A stretch of 64,000 nt of DNA, taken from NCBI GenBank assembly GCA_963920705.1, contig OY987238.1:927606-991605 (forward strand), in the 5' to 3' direction. This DNA comes from Odiellus spinosus (Eukaryota; Arthropoda; Arachnida; Opiliones; Phalangiidae). Below the pieces are notes generated by a model. That model had not been told where the DNA came from, made no database searches, and saw nothing but the letters and a program-made list of their open reading frames with translations. Positions 1-12,506 of the stretch are shown in pieces; position 1 is the first letter of the stretch, and each line of letters opens with the position of its first letter. The position numbers and the translations under genes were made by a program.

Positions 1-713
1 TACTTGGGAAATATGTGAATCTATACTTGGAAAATTGGTGGATCTATACTTGGGAAATTGGTGGATCTATACTTGGGAAATTAGTGAATCTATACTTGGA
101 AAATTTGTGAATCTATGCTTGGGAAATTTGTGAATCTATACTTGGAAAATTTGTGAATCTATACTTGGAAAATTTGTGAATCTATACTTGGGAAATTTGT
201 CAATCTATACTTGGGAAATTTGTGAATCTATACTTGGAACATTTGTGAATCTATACTTGGGAAATTTGTCAATCTATACTTGGGTAATTTGTGAATCTAT
301 ACTTCGGAAATTTGTGAATCTATACTTGGGAAATTTGTGAATCTATACTTGGAAAATTTGTGAATCTATATTTGGGAAATTTGTGAATCTATACTTGGAA
401 AATTTGTGAATTTATACTTGGGAAATTGGTGGATCTATACTTGGGAAATTTGTGAATCTATACTTGGGAAATTTGTTAATCTATACGTGGGAAATTTGTG
501 AATCTCTACTTGGGAAATTAGTGAATCTATACTTGGAAAATTTGTGAATCTATGCTTGGGAAATTTGTGAATCTATACTTGGAAAATCTGTGAATCTATA
601 CTTGGAAAATTTGTGAATCTATACTTCGGAAATTTGTGAATCTATACTTGGGAAATTTGTGAATCTATACTTGGGAAATATGTGAATCTATACTTGGGAA
701 ATTGGTGGATCTA
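1..713. repeat. Rearranged HOR copy at window start (31 units)
   Basis: The order is Y AD D R A g A A S G M S, then the GGGTAA unit at 277-299, then C G A T A D G G K R A g Ac A C G Y D. The first eight units are a chimera: Y-AD-D normally marks the junction after a diverged block, and here it runs directly into R A g, which normally follows K. From S onward it is the 28-unit HOR type. The unit at 461 has GTTAATC (G17T). Confidence 0.9.
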
Positions 714-1380
714 TACTTGAGAAATTGGTGGATCTATACTTGGGAAATTTGTGAATCTATACTTGGGAAATTTGTGAATCTATACTTGGAAAATTTGTGA
801 ATCTATACTTGGAAAATTTGTGAATCTATACTTGGGAAATTTGTCAATCTATACTTGGGAAATTTGTGAATCTATACTTGGAACATTTGTGAATCTATAC
901 TTGGGAAATTTGTCAATCTATACTTGGGAAATTTGTGGATCTATACTTGGGAAATTTGTGAATCTATACTTCGGAAATTTGTGAATCTATACTTGGGAAA
1001 TTTGTGAATCTATACTTGGAAAATTTGTGAATCTATATTTGGGAAATTTGTGAATCTATACTTGGAAAATTTGTGAATCTATACTTGGGAAATTGGTGGA
1101 TCTATACTTGGGAAATTTGTGAATCTATACTTGGGAAATTTGTGAATCTATACGTGGGAAATTTGTGAATCTCTACTTGGGAAATTAGTGAATCTATACT
1201 TGGAAAATTTGTGAATCTATGCTTGGGAAATTTGTGAATCTATACTTGGAAAATCTGTGAATCTATACTTGAAAAATTTGTGAATCTATACTTCGGAAAT
1301 TTGTGAATCTATACTTGGGAAATTTGTGAATCTATACTTGGGAAATATGTGAATCTATACTTGGGAAATTGGTGGATCTA
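714..1380. repeat. 29-unit HOR copy (667 bp), F-type
   Basis: This is a canonical 29-mer beginning at D' (714) with order D' G G A A S G M S E G C G A T A D G G K R A g Ac F C G Y D. The unit before C, at 1266, is F (TTGAAAAA), which marks the first member of each HOR dimer in this region. Confidence 0.93.
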
Positions 1381-2024
1381 TACTTGAGAAATTGGTGGAT
1401 CTATACTTGGGAAATTTGTGAATCTATACTTGGGAAATTTGTGAATCTATACTTGGAAAATTTGTGAATCTATACTTGGAAAATTTGTGAATCTATACTT
1501 GGGAAATTTGTCAATCTATACTTGGGAAATTTGTGAATCTATACTTGGAACATTTGTGAATCTATACTTGGGAAATTTGTCAATCTATACTTGGGTAATT
1601 TGTGAATCTATACTTCGGAAATTTGTGAATCTATACTTGGGAAATTTGTGAATCTATACTTGGAAAATTTGTGAATCTATATTTGGGAAATTTGTGAATC
1701 TATACTTGGAAAATTTGTGAATTTATACTTGGGAAATTGGTGGATCTATACTTGGGAAATTTGTGAATCTATACTTGGGAAATTTGTTAATCTATACGTG
1801 GGAAATTTGTGAATCTCTACTTGGGAAATTAGTGAATCTATACTTGGAAAATTTGTGAATCTATGCTTGGGAAATTTGTGAATCTATACTTGGAAAATCT
1901 GTGAATCTATACTTGGAAAATTTGTGAATCTATACTTCGGAAATTTGTGAATCTATACTTGGGAAATTTGTGAATCTATACTTGGGAAATATGTGAATCT
2001 ATACTTGGGAAATTGGTGGATCTA
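1381..2024. repeat. 28-unit HOR copy (644 bp)
   Basis: One unit shorter than its neighbours: the consecutive E and G units are replaced by one unit with GGGTAA (A9T) at 1588-1610. The same variant lies at 277-299, exactly 1,311 bases (57 units) earlier. GTTAATC (in the unit at 1772) and GAATTTA (in the unit at 1703) also recur between these two copies, so they are recent relatives. Confidence 0.93.
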
Positions 2025-2691
2025 TACTTGAGAAATTGGTGGATCTATACTTGGGAAATTTGTGAATCTATACTTGGGAAATTTGTGAATCTATACTTGG
2101 AAAATTTGTGAATCTATACTTGGAAAATTTGTGAATCTATACTTGGGAAATTTGTCAATCTATACTTGGGAAATTTGTGAATCTATACTTGGAACATTTG
2201 TGAATCTATACTTGGGAAATTTGTCAATCTATACTTGGGAAATTTGTGGATCTATACTTGGGAAATTTGTGAATCTATACTTCGGAAATTTGTGAATCTA
2301 TACTTGGGAAATTTGTGAATCTATACTTGGAAAATTTGTGAATCTATATTTGGGAAATTTGTGAATCTATACTTGGAAAATTTGTGAATCTATACTTGGG
2401 AAATTGGTGGATCTATACTTGGGAAATTTGTGAATCTATACTTGGGAAATTTGTGAATCTATACGTGGGAAATTTGTGAATCTCTACTTGGGAAATTAGT
2501 GAATCTATACTTGGAAAATTTGTGAATCTATGCTTGGGAAATTTGTGAATCTATACTTGGAAAATCTGTGAATCTATACTTGAAAAATTTGTGAATCTAT
2601 ACTTCGGAAATTTGTGAATCTATACTTGGGAAATTTGTGAATCTATACTTGGGAAATATGTGAATCTATACTTGGGAAATTGGTGGATCTA
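2025..2691. repeat. 29-unit HOR copy (667 bp), F-type
   Basis: Canonical 29-mer. It carries F at 2577, so it is the first member of a dimer with the following copy. Confidence 0.93.
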
Positions 2692-3358
2692 TACTTGAGA
2701 AATTGGTGGATCTATACTTGGGAAATTTGTGAATCTATACTTGGGAAATTTGTGAATCTATACTTGGAAAATTTGTGAATCTATACTTGGAAAATTTGTG
2801 AATCTATAATTTTGAAATTTGTCAATCTATACTTGGGAAATTTGTGAATCTATACTTGGAACATTTGTGAATCTATACTTGGGGAATTTGTCAATCTATA
2901 CTTGGGAAATTTGTGGATCTATACTTGGGAAATTTGTGAATCTATATTTCGGAAATTTGTGAATCTATACTTGGGAAATTTGTGAATCTATACTTGGAAA
3001 ATTTGTGAATCTATATTTGGGAAATTTGTGAATCTATACTTGGAAAATTTGTGAATCTATACTTGGGAAATTGGTGGATCTATACTTGGGAAATTTGTGA
3101 ATCTATACTTGGGAAATTTGTGAATCTATACGTGGGAAATTTGTGAATCTCTACTTGGGAAATTAGTGAATCTATACTTGGAAAATTTGTGAATCTATGC
3201 TTGGGAAATTTGTGAATCTATACTTGGAAAATCTGTGAATCTATACTTGGAAAATTTGTGAATCTATACTTCGGAAATTTGTGAATCTATACTTGGGAAA
3301 TTTGTGAATCTATACTTGGGAAATATGTGAATCTATACTTGGGAAATTGGTGGATCTA
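2692..3358. repeat. 29-unit HOR copy (667 bp) with TAATTTTG marker
   Basis: The first S unit (2807-2829) starts TAATTTTG instead of TACTTGGG (C3A, G6T, G7T). Further private changes are GGGG (A9G) in the second S unit and TATTTCGG in the C unit. All three recur 1,334 bases later. The unit at 3244 is A rather than F, marking the second member of a dimer. Confidence 0.93.
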
Positions 3359-4025
3359 TACTTGAGAAATTGGTGGATCTATACATGGGAAATTTGTGAA
3401 TCTATACTTGGGAAATTTGTGAATCTATACTTGGAAAATTTGTGAATCTATACTTGGAAAATTTGTGAATCTATACTTGGGAAATTTGTCAATCTATACT
3501 TGGGAAATTTGTGAATCTATACTTGGAACATTTGTGAATCTATACTTGGGAAATTTGTCAATCTATACTTGGGAAATTTGTGGATCTATACTTGGGAAAT
3601 TTGTGAATCTATACTTCGGAAATTTGTGAATCTATACTTGGGAAATTTGTGAATCTATACTTGGAAAATTTGTGAATCTATATTTGGGAAATTTGTGAAT
3701 CTATACTTGGAAAATTTGTGAATCTATACTTGGGAAATTGGTGGATCTATACTTGGGAAATTTGTGAATCTATACTTGGGAAATTTGTGAATCTATACGT
3801 GGGAAATTTGTGAATCTCTACTTGGGAAATTAGTGAATCTATACTTGGAAAATTTGTGAATCTATGCTTGGGAAATTTGTGAATCTATACTTGGAAAATC
3901 TGTGAATCTATACTTGAAAAATTTGTGAATCTATACTTCGGAAATTTGTGAATCTATACTTGGGAAATTTGTGAATCTATACTTGGGAAATATGTGAATC
4001 TATACTTGGGAAATTGGTGGATCTA
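3359..4025. repeat. 29-unit HOR copy (667 bp), F-type
   Basis: Canonical 29-mer with F at 3911. The unit after D' starts TACATGGG (T4A, near 3382), a change private to this copy. It lacks the TAATTTTG marker of the copies on either side, which supports dimer rather than monomer amplification. Confidence 0.92.
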
Positions 4026-4692
4026 TACTTGAGAAATTGGTGGATCTATACTTGGGAAATTTGTGAATCTATACTTGGGAAATTTGTGAATCTATACTTG
4101 GAAAATTTGTGAATCTATACTTGGAAAATTTGTGAATCTATAATTTTGAAATTTGTCAATCTATACTTGGGAAATTTGTGAATCTATACTTGGAACATTT
4201 GTGAATCTATACTTGGGGAATTTGTCAATCTATACTTGGGAAATTTGTGGATCTATACTTGGGAAATTTGTGAATCTATATTTCGGAAATTTGTGAATCT
4301 ATACTTGGGAAATTTGTGAATCTATACTTGGAAAATTTGTGAATCTATATTTGGGAAATTTGTGAATCTATACTTGGAAAATTTGTGAATCTATACTTGG
4401 GAAATTGGTGGATCTATACTTGGGAAATTTGTGAATCTATACTTGGGAAATTTGTGAATCTATACGTGGGAAATTTGTGAATCTCTACTTGGGAAATTAG
4501 TGAATCTATACTTGGAAAATTTGTGAATCTATGCTTGGGAAATTTGTGAATCTATACTTGGAAAATCTGTGAATCTATACTTGGAAAATTTGTGAATCTA
4601 TACTTCGGAAATTTGTGAATCTATACTTGGGAAATTTGTGAATCTATACTTGGGAAATATGTGAATCTATACTTGGGAAATTGGTGGATCTA
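4026..4692. repeat. 29-unit HOR copy (667 bp) with TAATTTTG marker
   Basis: Shares the TAATTTTG unit (starting 4141), the GGGG S unit and TATTTCGG with the copy 1,334 bases upstream. A at 4578 makes it the second member of its dimer. It is the last copy of the first clean HOR run; after the D' at 4693 the array turns into a diverged block. Confidence 0.93.
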
Positions 4693-6139
4693 TACTTGAG
4701 AAATTGGTGGATCTATACTTGGGAAATTTGTGAATCTATACTTGGGAAATTTGTGAATCTATACTTGGAAAATTTGTGAATCTATACTTGGAAAATTTGT
4801 GAATCTATACTTGGAAAATTTGTGAATCTATACTTGGGAAATTTGTCAATCTATACTTGGGAAATTTGTGGATCTATACTTCGGAAATTTGTGAATCTAT
4901 ACTTGGAAAATTTGTGAATCTATACTTGGAAAATTTGTGAATCTATACTTCGGAAATTTGTGAATCTATACTTGGGAAATTTGTGAATCTATACTTGCAA
5001 AATTTGTGAATCTATATTTGGGAAATTTGTGAATCTATACTTGGAAAATTTGTGAATCTATACTTGGAAAATTTCTGAATCTATACTTGGGAAATTGGTG
5101 GATCTATACTTGGGAAATTGGTGGATCTATACTTGAAAAATTTGTGAATCTATATTTGGAAAATTTGTGAATCTATACTTGGGAAATTTGTGAATCTATC
5201 CTTGGAACATTTGTGAATCTATACTTGGGAAATTTGTCAATCTATACTTGGGAAATTTGTGGATCTATACTTGGGAAATTTGTGAATCTATACTTCGGAA
5301 ATTTGTGAATCTATACTAGGGAAATTTGTGAATCTATACTTGGAAAATTTGTGAATCTATATTTGGGAAATTTTTGAAACTATACTTGGAAAATTTGTGA
5401 ATCTATACTTGGAAAATTTGTGAATCTATACTTGGAAAATTTGTGAATCTATACTTGGAAAATTTGTGAATCTATACTTGGGAAATTTGTGAATCTATAC
5501 TTGGGAAATTTGTGAATCTATACTTGGAAAATTTGTGAATCTATACTTGGAAAATTTGTGAATCTATACTTGGAAAATTTGTGAATCTATACTTGGAAAA
5601 TTTGTGAATCTATACTTGGAAAATTTGTGAATCTATACTTGGGAAATTGGTGGATATACTTGGGAAATTGGTGGATCTATACTTGGGAAATTTGTGAATC
5701 TATATTTGGAAAATTTGTGAATCTATACTTGAAAAATTTGTGAATCTATACTTGGAAAATTTGTGAATCTATACTTGGAAAATTTGTGAATCTATACTTG
5801 GAAAATTTGTGAATCTATACTTGGGAAATTTGTGAATCTATACTTGGGAAATTTGTGAATCTATACTTGGGAAATTTGTGAATCTATACTTGGAAAATTT
5901 GTGAATCTATACTTGGAAAATTTGTGAATCTATACTTGAAAAATTTGTGAATCTATACTTGGAAAATTTGTGAATCTATACTTGGGAAATTTGTGGATCT
6001 TTACTTGGGAAATTTGTGAATCTATACTTGGAAAATTTGTGAATCTATATTTGGGAAATTTGTGAATCTATACTTCGGAAATTTGTGAATCTATACTTGG
6101 GAAATTTGTGAATCTATACTTGGGAAATATGTGAATCTA
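4693..6139. repeat. Diverged block 1 (Q/X/21-bp-unit type)
   Basis: From D' at 4693 the order is G G A A A S E C A A C G Q T A X D D F TA G, then a unit starting TCCTTGGAACA (5199), S E G C, a TACTAGGG unit (5314), A, a unit with TTTTTGAAAC (5360), then runs of A and G. The 21-base unit follows at 5636-5656, then D G TA F A A A G G G A A F A E and G A T C G Y. The long A and G runs lack the dense markers of the 667-base HOR. The block ends at the Y-AD-D junction (AD at 6140). Related blocks recur near 7.5, 9.6, 14.3 and 20.2 kb. Confidence 0.9.
5636..5656. repeat. 21-bp unit 1
   Basis: A D unit that lost two bases near its end: GGATCTATAC became GGATATAC. It is followed by a normal D. First of sixteen. 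Confidence 0.95.
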
Positions 6140-6852
6140 TACTTGGAAAATTGGTGGATCTATACTTGGGAAATTGGTGGATCTATACTTGGGAAATTTG
6201 TGAATCTATACTTGGGAAATTTGTGAATCTATACTTGGAAAATTTGTGAATCTATACTTGGAAAATTTGTGAATCTATACTTGGAAAATTTGTGAATCTA
6301 TACTTGGGAAATTTGTCAATCTATACTTGGGAAATTTGTGAATCTATACTTGGAACATTTGTGAATCTATACTTGGGAAATTTGTCAATCTATACTTGGG
6401 AAATTTGTGGATCTATACTTGGGAAATTTGTGAATCTATACTTCGGAAATTTGTGAATCTATACTTGGGAAATTTGTGAATCTATACTTGGAAAATTTGT
6501 GAATCTATATTTGGGAAATTTGTGAATCTATACTTGGAAAATTTGTGAATTTATACTTGGGAAATTGGTGGATCTATACTTGGGAAATTTGTGAATCTAT
6601 ACTTGGGAAATTTGTTAATCTATACGTGGGAAATTTGTGAATCTCTACTTGGGAAATTAGTGAATCTATACTTGGAAAATTTGTGAATCTATGCTTGGGA
6701 AATTTGTGAATCTATACTTGGAAAATCTGTGAATCTATACTTGGAAAATTTGTGAATCTATACTTCGGAAATTTGTGAATCTATACTTGGGAAATTTGTG
6801 AATCTATACTTGGGAAATATGTGAATCTATACTTGGGAAATTGGTGGATCTA
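6140..6852. repeat. HOR copy entered through AD (31 units)
   Basis: Reads AD D G G A A A S G M S E G C G A T A D G G K R A g Ac A C G Y D. It carries an extra A before S compared with the canonical 29-mer, plus the GTTAATC and GAATTTA variants seen at 1-713. Confidence 0.9.
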
Positions 6853-7519
6853 TACTTGAGAAATTGGTGGATCTATACTTGGGAAATTTGTGAATCTATA
6901 CTTGGGAAATTTGTGAATCTATACTTGGAAAATTTGTGAATCTATACTTGGAAAATTTGTGAATCTATACTTGGGAAATTTGTCAATCTATACTTGGGAA
7001 ATTTGTGAATCTATACTTGGAACATTTGTGAATCTATACTTGGGAAATTTGTCAATCTATACTTGGGAAATTTGTGGATCTATACTTGGGAAATTTGTGA
7101 ATCTATACTTCGGAAATTTGTGAATCTATACTTGGGAAATTTGTGAATCTATACTTGGAAAATTTGTGAATCTATATTTGGGAAATTTGTGAATCTATAC
7201 TTGGAAAATTTGTGAATCTATACTTGGGAAATTGGTGGATCTATACTTGGGAAATTTGTGAATCTATACTTGGGAAATTTGTGAATCTATACGTGGGAAA
7301 TTTGTGAATCTCTACTTGGGAAATTAGTGAATCTATACTTGGAAAATTTGTGAATCTATGCTTGGGAAATTTGTGAATCTATACTTGGAAAATCTGTGAA
7401 TCTATACTTGAAAAATTTGTGAATCTATACTTCGGAAATTTGTGAATCTATACTTGGGAAATTTGTGAATCTATACTTGGGAAATATGTGAATCTATACT
7501 TGGGAAATTGGTGGATCTA
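6853..7519. repeat. 29-unit HOR copy (667 bp), F-type
   Basis: Canonical order from D' at 6853, with F at about 7405. It precedes the second diverged block, which starts after D' at 7520; that D' is 2,827 bases after the D' at 4693. Confidence 0.92.
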
Positions 7520-8393
7520 TACTTGAGAAATTGGTGGATCTATACTTGGGAAATTTGTGAATCTATACTTGGGAAATTTGTGAATCTATACTTGGAAAAT
7601 TTGTGAATCTATACTTGGAAAATTTGTGAATCTATACTTGGAAAATTTGTGAATCTATACTTGGGAAATTTGTCAATCTATACTTGGGAAATTTGTGGAT
7701 CTATACTTCGGAAATTTGTGAATCTATACTTGGAAAATTTGTGAATCTATACTTGGAAAATTTGTGAATCTATACTTCGGAAATTTGTGAATCTATACTT
7801 GGGAAATTTGTGAATCTATACTTGCAAAATTTGTGAATCTATATTTGGGAAATTTGTGAATCTATACTTGGAAAATTTGTGAATCTATACTTGGAAAATT
7901 TCTGAATCTATACTTGGGAAATTGGTGGATCTATACTTGGGAAATTGGTGGATCTATACTTGAAAAATTTGTGAATCTATATTTGGAAAATTTGTGAATC
8001 TATACTTGGGAAATTTGTGAATCTATCCTTGGAACATTTGTGAATCTATACTTGGGAAATTTGTCAATCTATACTTGGGAAATTTGTGGATCTATACTTG
8101 GGAAATTTGTGAATCTATACTAGGGAAATTTGTGAATCTATACTTGGAAAATTTGTGAATCTATATTTGGGAAATTTTTGAAACTATACTTGGAAAATTT
8201 GTGAATCTATACTTGGAAAATTTGTGAATCTATACTTGGGAAATTTGTGAATCTATACTTGGGAAATTTGTGAATCTATACTTGGAAAATTTGTGAATCT
8301 ATACTTGGAAAATTTGTGAATCTATACTTGGAAAATTTGTGAATCTATACTTGGAAAATTTGTGAATCTATACTTGGAAAATTTGTGAATCTA

Positions 8394-8414
8394 TACTTGG
8401 GAAATTGGTGGATA
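8394..8414. repeat. 21-bp unit 2
   Basis: GGATATAC form; 2,758 bases after unit 1. The next D unit carries a GG-to-TT change at 8428-8429. Confidence 0.95.
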
Positions 8415-8782
8415 TACTTGGGAAATTTTTGGATCTATACTTGGGAAATTTGTGAATCTATATTTGGAAAATTTGTGAATCTATACTTGAAAAATTTGTG
8501 AATCTATACTTGGAAAATTTGTGAATCTATACTTGGAAAATTTGTGAATCTATACTTGGAAAATTTGTGAATCTATACTTGGGAAATTTGTGAATCTATA
8601 CTTGGGAAATTTGTGAATCTATACTTGGGAAATTTGTGAATCTATACTTGGAAAATTTGTGAATCTATACTTGGAAAATTTGTGAATCTATACTTGAAAA
8701 ATTTGTGAATCTATACTTGGAAAATTTGTGAATCTATACTTGGGAAATTTGTGGATCTATACTTGGGAAATTTGTGAATCTA

Positions 8783-8805
8783 TTATTCGGAAATCTGTGA
8801 ATCTT
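8783..8805. repeat. TTATTCGG unit (5 substitutions), 7 copies
   Basis: One of the most diverged 23-base units: A2T, C3A, G6C, T13C and A23T. It begins TTATTCGGAAATCTG and ends AATCTT. Further copies start at 10943, 15612, 18627, 20858, 52626 and 55018. In related contexts (45.8, 50.5, 51.7, 60.3 and 63.1 kb) the form TACTTCGGAAATCTG is seen, which could be the ancestor or a partially corrected copy. Confidence 0.9.
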
Positions 8806-9426
8806 TACTTGGGAAATTTGTGAATCTATACTTGGAAAATTTGTGAATCTATATTTGGGAAATTTGTGAATCTATACTTCGGAAATTTGTGAATCTATAC
8901 TTGGGAAATTTGTGAATCTATACTTGGGAAATATGTGAATCTATACTTGGAAAATTGGTGGATCTATACTTGGGAAATTGGTGGATCTATACTTGGGAAA
9001 TTTGTGAATCTATACTTGGGAAATTTGTGAATCTATACTTGGAAAATTTGTTAATCTATACTTGGAAAATTTGTGAATCTATACTTGGAAAATTTGTGAA
9101 TCTATACTTGGGAAATTTGTCAATCTATACTTGGGAAATTTGTGAATCTATACTTGGAACATTTGTGAATCTATACTTGGGAAATTTGTCAATCTATACT
9201 TGGGAAATTTGTGGATCTATACTTGGGAAATTTGTGAATCTATACTTCGGAAATTTGTGAATCTATACTTGGGAAATTTGTGAATCTATACTTGGAAAAT
9301 TTGTGAATCTATATTTGGGAAATTTGTGAATCTATACTTGGAAAATTTGTGAATTTATACTTGGGAAATTGGTGGATCTATACTTCGGAAATTTGTGAAT
9401 CTATACTTCGGAAATTTGTGAATCTA

Positions 9427-11540
9427 TACTTGGGAAATTAGTGAATCTATACTTGGAAAATTTGTGAATCTATGCTTGGGAAATTTGTGAATCTATACTT
9501 GGAAAATCTGTGAATCTATACTTGAAAAATTTGTGAATCTATACTTCGGAAATTTGTGAATCTATACTTGGGAAATTTGTGAATCTATACTTGGGAAATA
9601 TGTGAATCTATACTTGGGAAATTGGTGGATCTATACTTGAGAAATTGGTGGATCTATACTTGGGAAATTTGTGAATCTATACTTGGGAAATTTGTGAATC
9701 TATACTTGGAAAATTTGTGAATCTATACTTGGAAAATTTGTGAATCTATACTTGGAAAATTTGTGAATCTATACTTGGGAAATTTGTCAATCTATACTTG
9801 GGAAATTTGTGGATCTATACTTCGGAAATTTGTGAATCTATACTTGGAAAATTTGTGAATCTATACTTGGAAAATTTGTGAATCTATACTTCGGAAATTT
9901 GTGAATCTATACTTGGGAAATTTGTGAATCTATACTTGCAAAATTTGTGAATCTATATTTGGGAAATTTGTGAATCTATACTTGGAAAATTTGTGAATCT
10001 ATACTTGGAAAATTTCTGAATCTATACTTGGGAAATTGGTGGATCTATACTTGGGAAATTGGTGGATCTATACTTGAAAAATTTGTGAATCTATATTTGG
10101 AAAATTTGTGAATCTATACTTGGGAAATTTGTGAATCTATCCTTGGAACATTTGTGAATCTATACTTGGGAAATTTGTCAATCTATACTTGGGAAATTTG
10201 TGGATCTATACTTGGGAAATTTGTGAATCTATACTAGGGAAATTTGTGAATCTATACTTGGAAAATTTGTGAATCTATATTTGGGAAATTTTTGAAACTA
10301 TACTTGGAAAATTTGTGAATCTATACTTGGAAAATTTGTGAATCTATACTTGGAAAATTTGTGAATCTATACTTGGAAAATTTGTGAATCTATACTTGGG
10401 AAATTTGTGAATCTATACTTGGGAAATTTGTGAATCTATACTTGGAAAATTTGTGAATCTATACTTGGAAAATTTGTGAATCTATACTTGGAAAATTTGT
10501 GAATCTATACTTGGAAAATTTGTGAATCTATACTTGGAAAATTTGTGAATCTATACTTGGGAAATTGGTGGATATACTTGGGAAATTGGTGGATCTATAC
10601 TTGGGAAATTTGTGAATCTATATTTGGAAAATTTGTGAATCTATACTTGAAAAATTTGTGAATCTATACTTGGAAAATTTGTGAATCTATACTTGGAAAA
10701 TTTGTGAATCTATACTTGGAAAATTTGTGAATCTATACTTGGGAAATTTGTGAATCTATACTTGGGAAATTTGTGAATCTATACTTGGGAAATTTGTGAA
10801 TCTATACTTGGAAAATTTGTGAATCTATACTTGGAAAATTTGTGAATCTATACTTGAAAAATTTGTGAATCTATACTTGGAAAATTTGTGAATCTATACT
10901 TGGGAAATTTGTGGATCTATACTTGGGAAATTTGTGAATCTATTATTCGGAAATCTGTGAATCTTTACTTGGGAAATTTGTGAATCTATACTTGGAAAAT
11001 TTGTGAATCTATATTTGGGAAATTTGTGAATCTATACTTCGGAAATTTGTGAATCTATACTTGGGAAATTTGTGAATCTATACTTGGGAAATATGTGAAT
11101 CTATACTTGGAAAATTGGTGGATCTATACTTGGGAAATTGGTGGATCTATACTTGGGAAATTTGTGAATCTATACTTGGGAAATTTGTGAATCTATACTT
11201 GGAAAATTTGTTAATCTATACTTGGAAAATTTGTGAATCTATACTTGGAAAATTTGTGAATCTATACTTGGGAAATTTGTCAATCTATACTTGGGAAATT
11301 TGTGAATCTATACTTGGAACATTTGTGAATCTATACTAGGGAAATTTGTCAATCTATACTTGGGAAATTTGTGGATCTATACTTGGGAAATTTGTGAATC
11401 TATACTTCGGAAATTTGTGAATCTATACTTGGGAAATTTGTGAATCTATACTTGGAAAATTTGTGAATCTATATTTGGGAAATTTGTGAATCTATACTTG
11501 GAAAATTTGTGAATTTATACTTGGGAAATTGGTGGATCTA
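9427..11540. repeat. Composite duplication, copy 2 (pairs with 7313-9380)
   Basis: Same composite as 7313-9380 with two additional A units. Immediately upstream (about 9381-9426) two C units replace the expected G G K units, so the junction lost one unit and the K allele. The 21-base unit is at 10554-10574 and the TTATTCGG unit at 10943. Confidence 0.88.
10554..10574. repeat. 21-bp unit 3
   Basis: GGATATAC form; 2,160 bases after unit 2, in the second copy of the composite duplication. Confidence 0.95.
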
Positions 11541-12506
11541 TACTTGGGAAATTTGTGAATCTATACTTGGGAAATTTGTGAATCTATACGTGGGAAATTT
11601 GTGAATCTCTACTTGGGAAATTAGTGAATCTATACTTGGAAAATTTGTGAATCTATGCTTGGGAAATTTGTGAATCTATACTTGGAAAATCTGTGAATCT
11701 ATACTTGGAAAATTTGTGAATCTATACTTCGGAAATTTGTGAATCTATACTTGGGAAATTTGTGAATCTATACTTGGGAAATATGTGAATCTATACTTGG
11801 GAAATTGGTGGATCTATACTTGAGAAATTGGTGGATCTATACTTGGGAAATTTGTGAATCTATACTTGGGAAATTTGTGAATCTATACTTGGAAAATTTG
11901 TGAATCTATACTTGGAAAATTTGTGAATCTATACTTGGGAAATTTGTCAATCTATACTTGGGAAATTTGTGAATCTATACTTGGGAAATTTGTCAATCTA
12001 TACTTGGGAAATTTGTGGATCTATACTTGGGAAATTTGTGAATCTATACTTGGGAAATTTGTGAATCTATACTTCGGAAATTTGTGAATCTATACTTGGG
12101 AAATTTGTGAATCTATACTTGGAAAATTTGTGAATCTATATTTGGGAAATTTGTGAATCTATACTTGGAAAATTTGTGAATCTATACTTGGGAAATTGGT
12201 GGATCTATACTTGGGAAATTTGTGAATCTATACTTGGGAAATTTGTGAATCTATACGTGGGAAATTTGTGAATCTCTACTTGGGAAATTAGTGAATCTAT
12301 ACTTGGAAAATTTGTGAATCTATGCTTGGGAAATTTGTGAATCTATACTTGGAAAATCTGTGAATCTATACTTGGAAAATTTGTGAATCTATACTTCGGA
12401 AATTTGTGAATCTATACTTAGGAAATTTGTGAATCTATACTTGGGAAATATGTGAATCTATACTTGGGAAATTGGTGGATCTATACTTGAGAAATTGGTG
12501 GATCTA

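Larger units (their letters stand above)
7313..9380. repeat. Composite duplication, copy 1 (pairs with 9427-11540)
   Basis: From R at 7313 this composite (end of a HOR copy, diverged block with 21-base unit at 8394, TTATTCGG unit at 8783, Y-AD-D at 8921-8989, start of the next HOR copy) matches 9427-11540. The offset is 2,114 bases at first and 2,160 after the TTTTTGAAAC unit, where the second copy has two more A units. A private change lies at 8428-8429 (GG to TT in a D unit). Confidence 0.88.

Noticed and set aside
484-506. ACGTGG (G-box/ABRE-like) element in K units
   Set aside because: A one-base allele (T4G) of the satellite, present once per HOR; no promoter context.
8955-9260. 101-codon open frame
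   Set aside because: It starts at TTG, lies wholly in the satellite, has a 23-residue periodic peptide that simply follows three repeat units, and ends at the ordinary unit TGA. Not called a gene.
11115-11339. 74-codon open frame
   Set aside because: Copy of the same repeat stretch cut by a TAG from a point change; no sign of selection on the frame.
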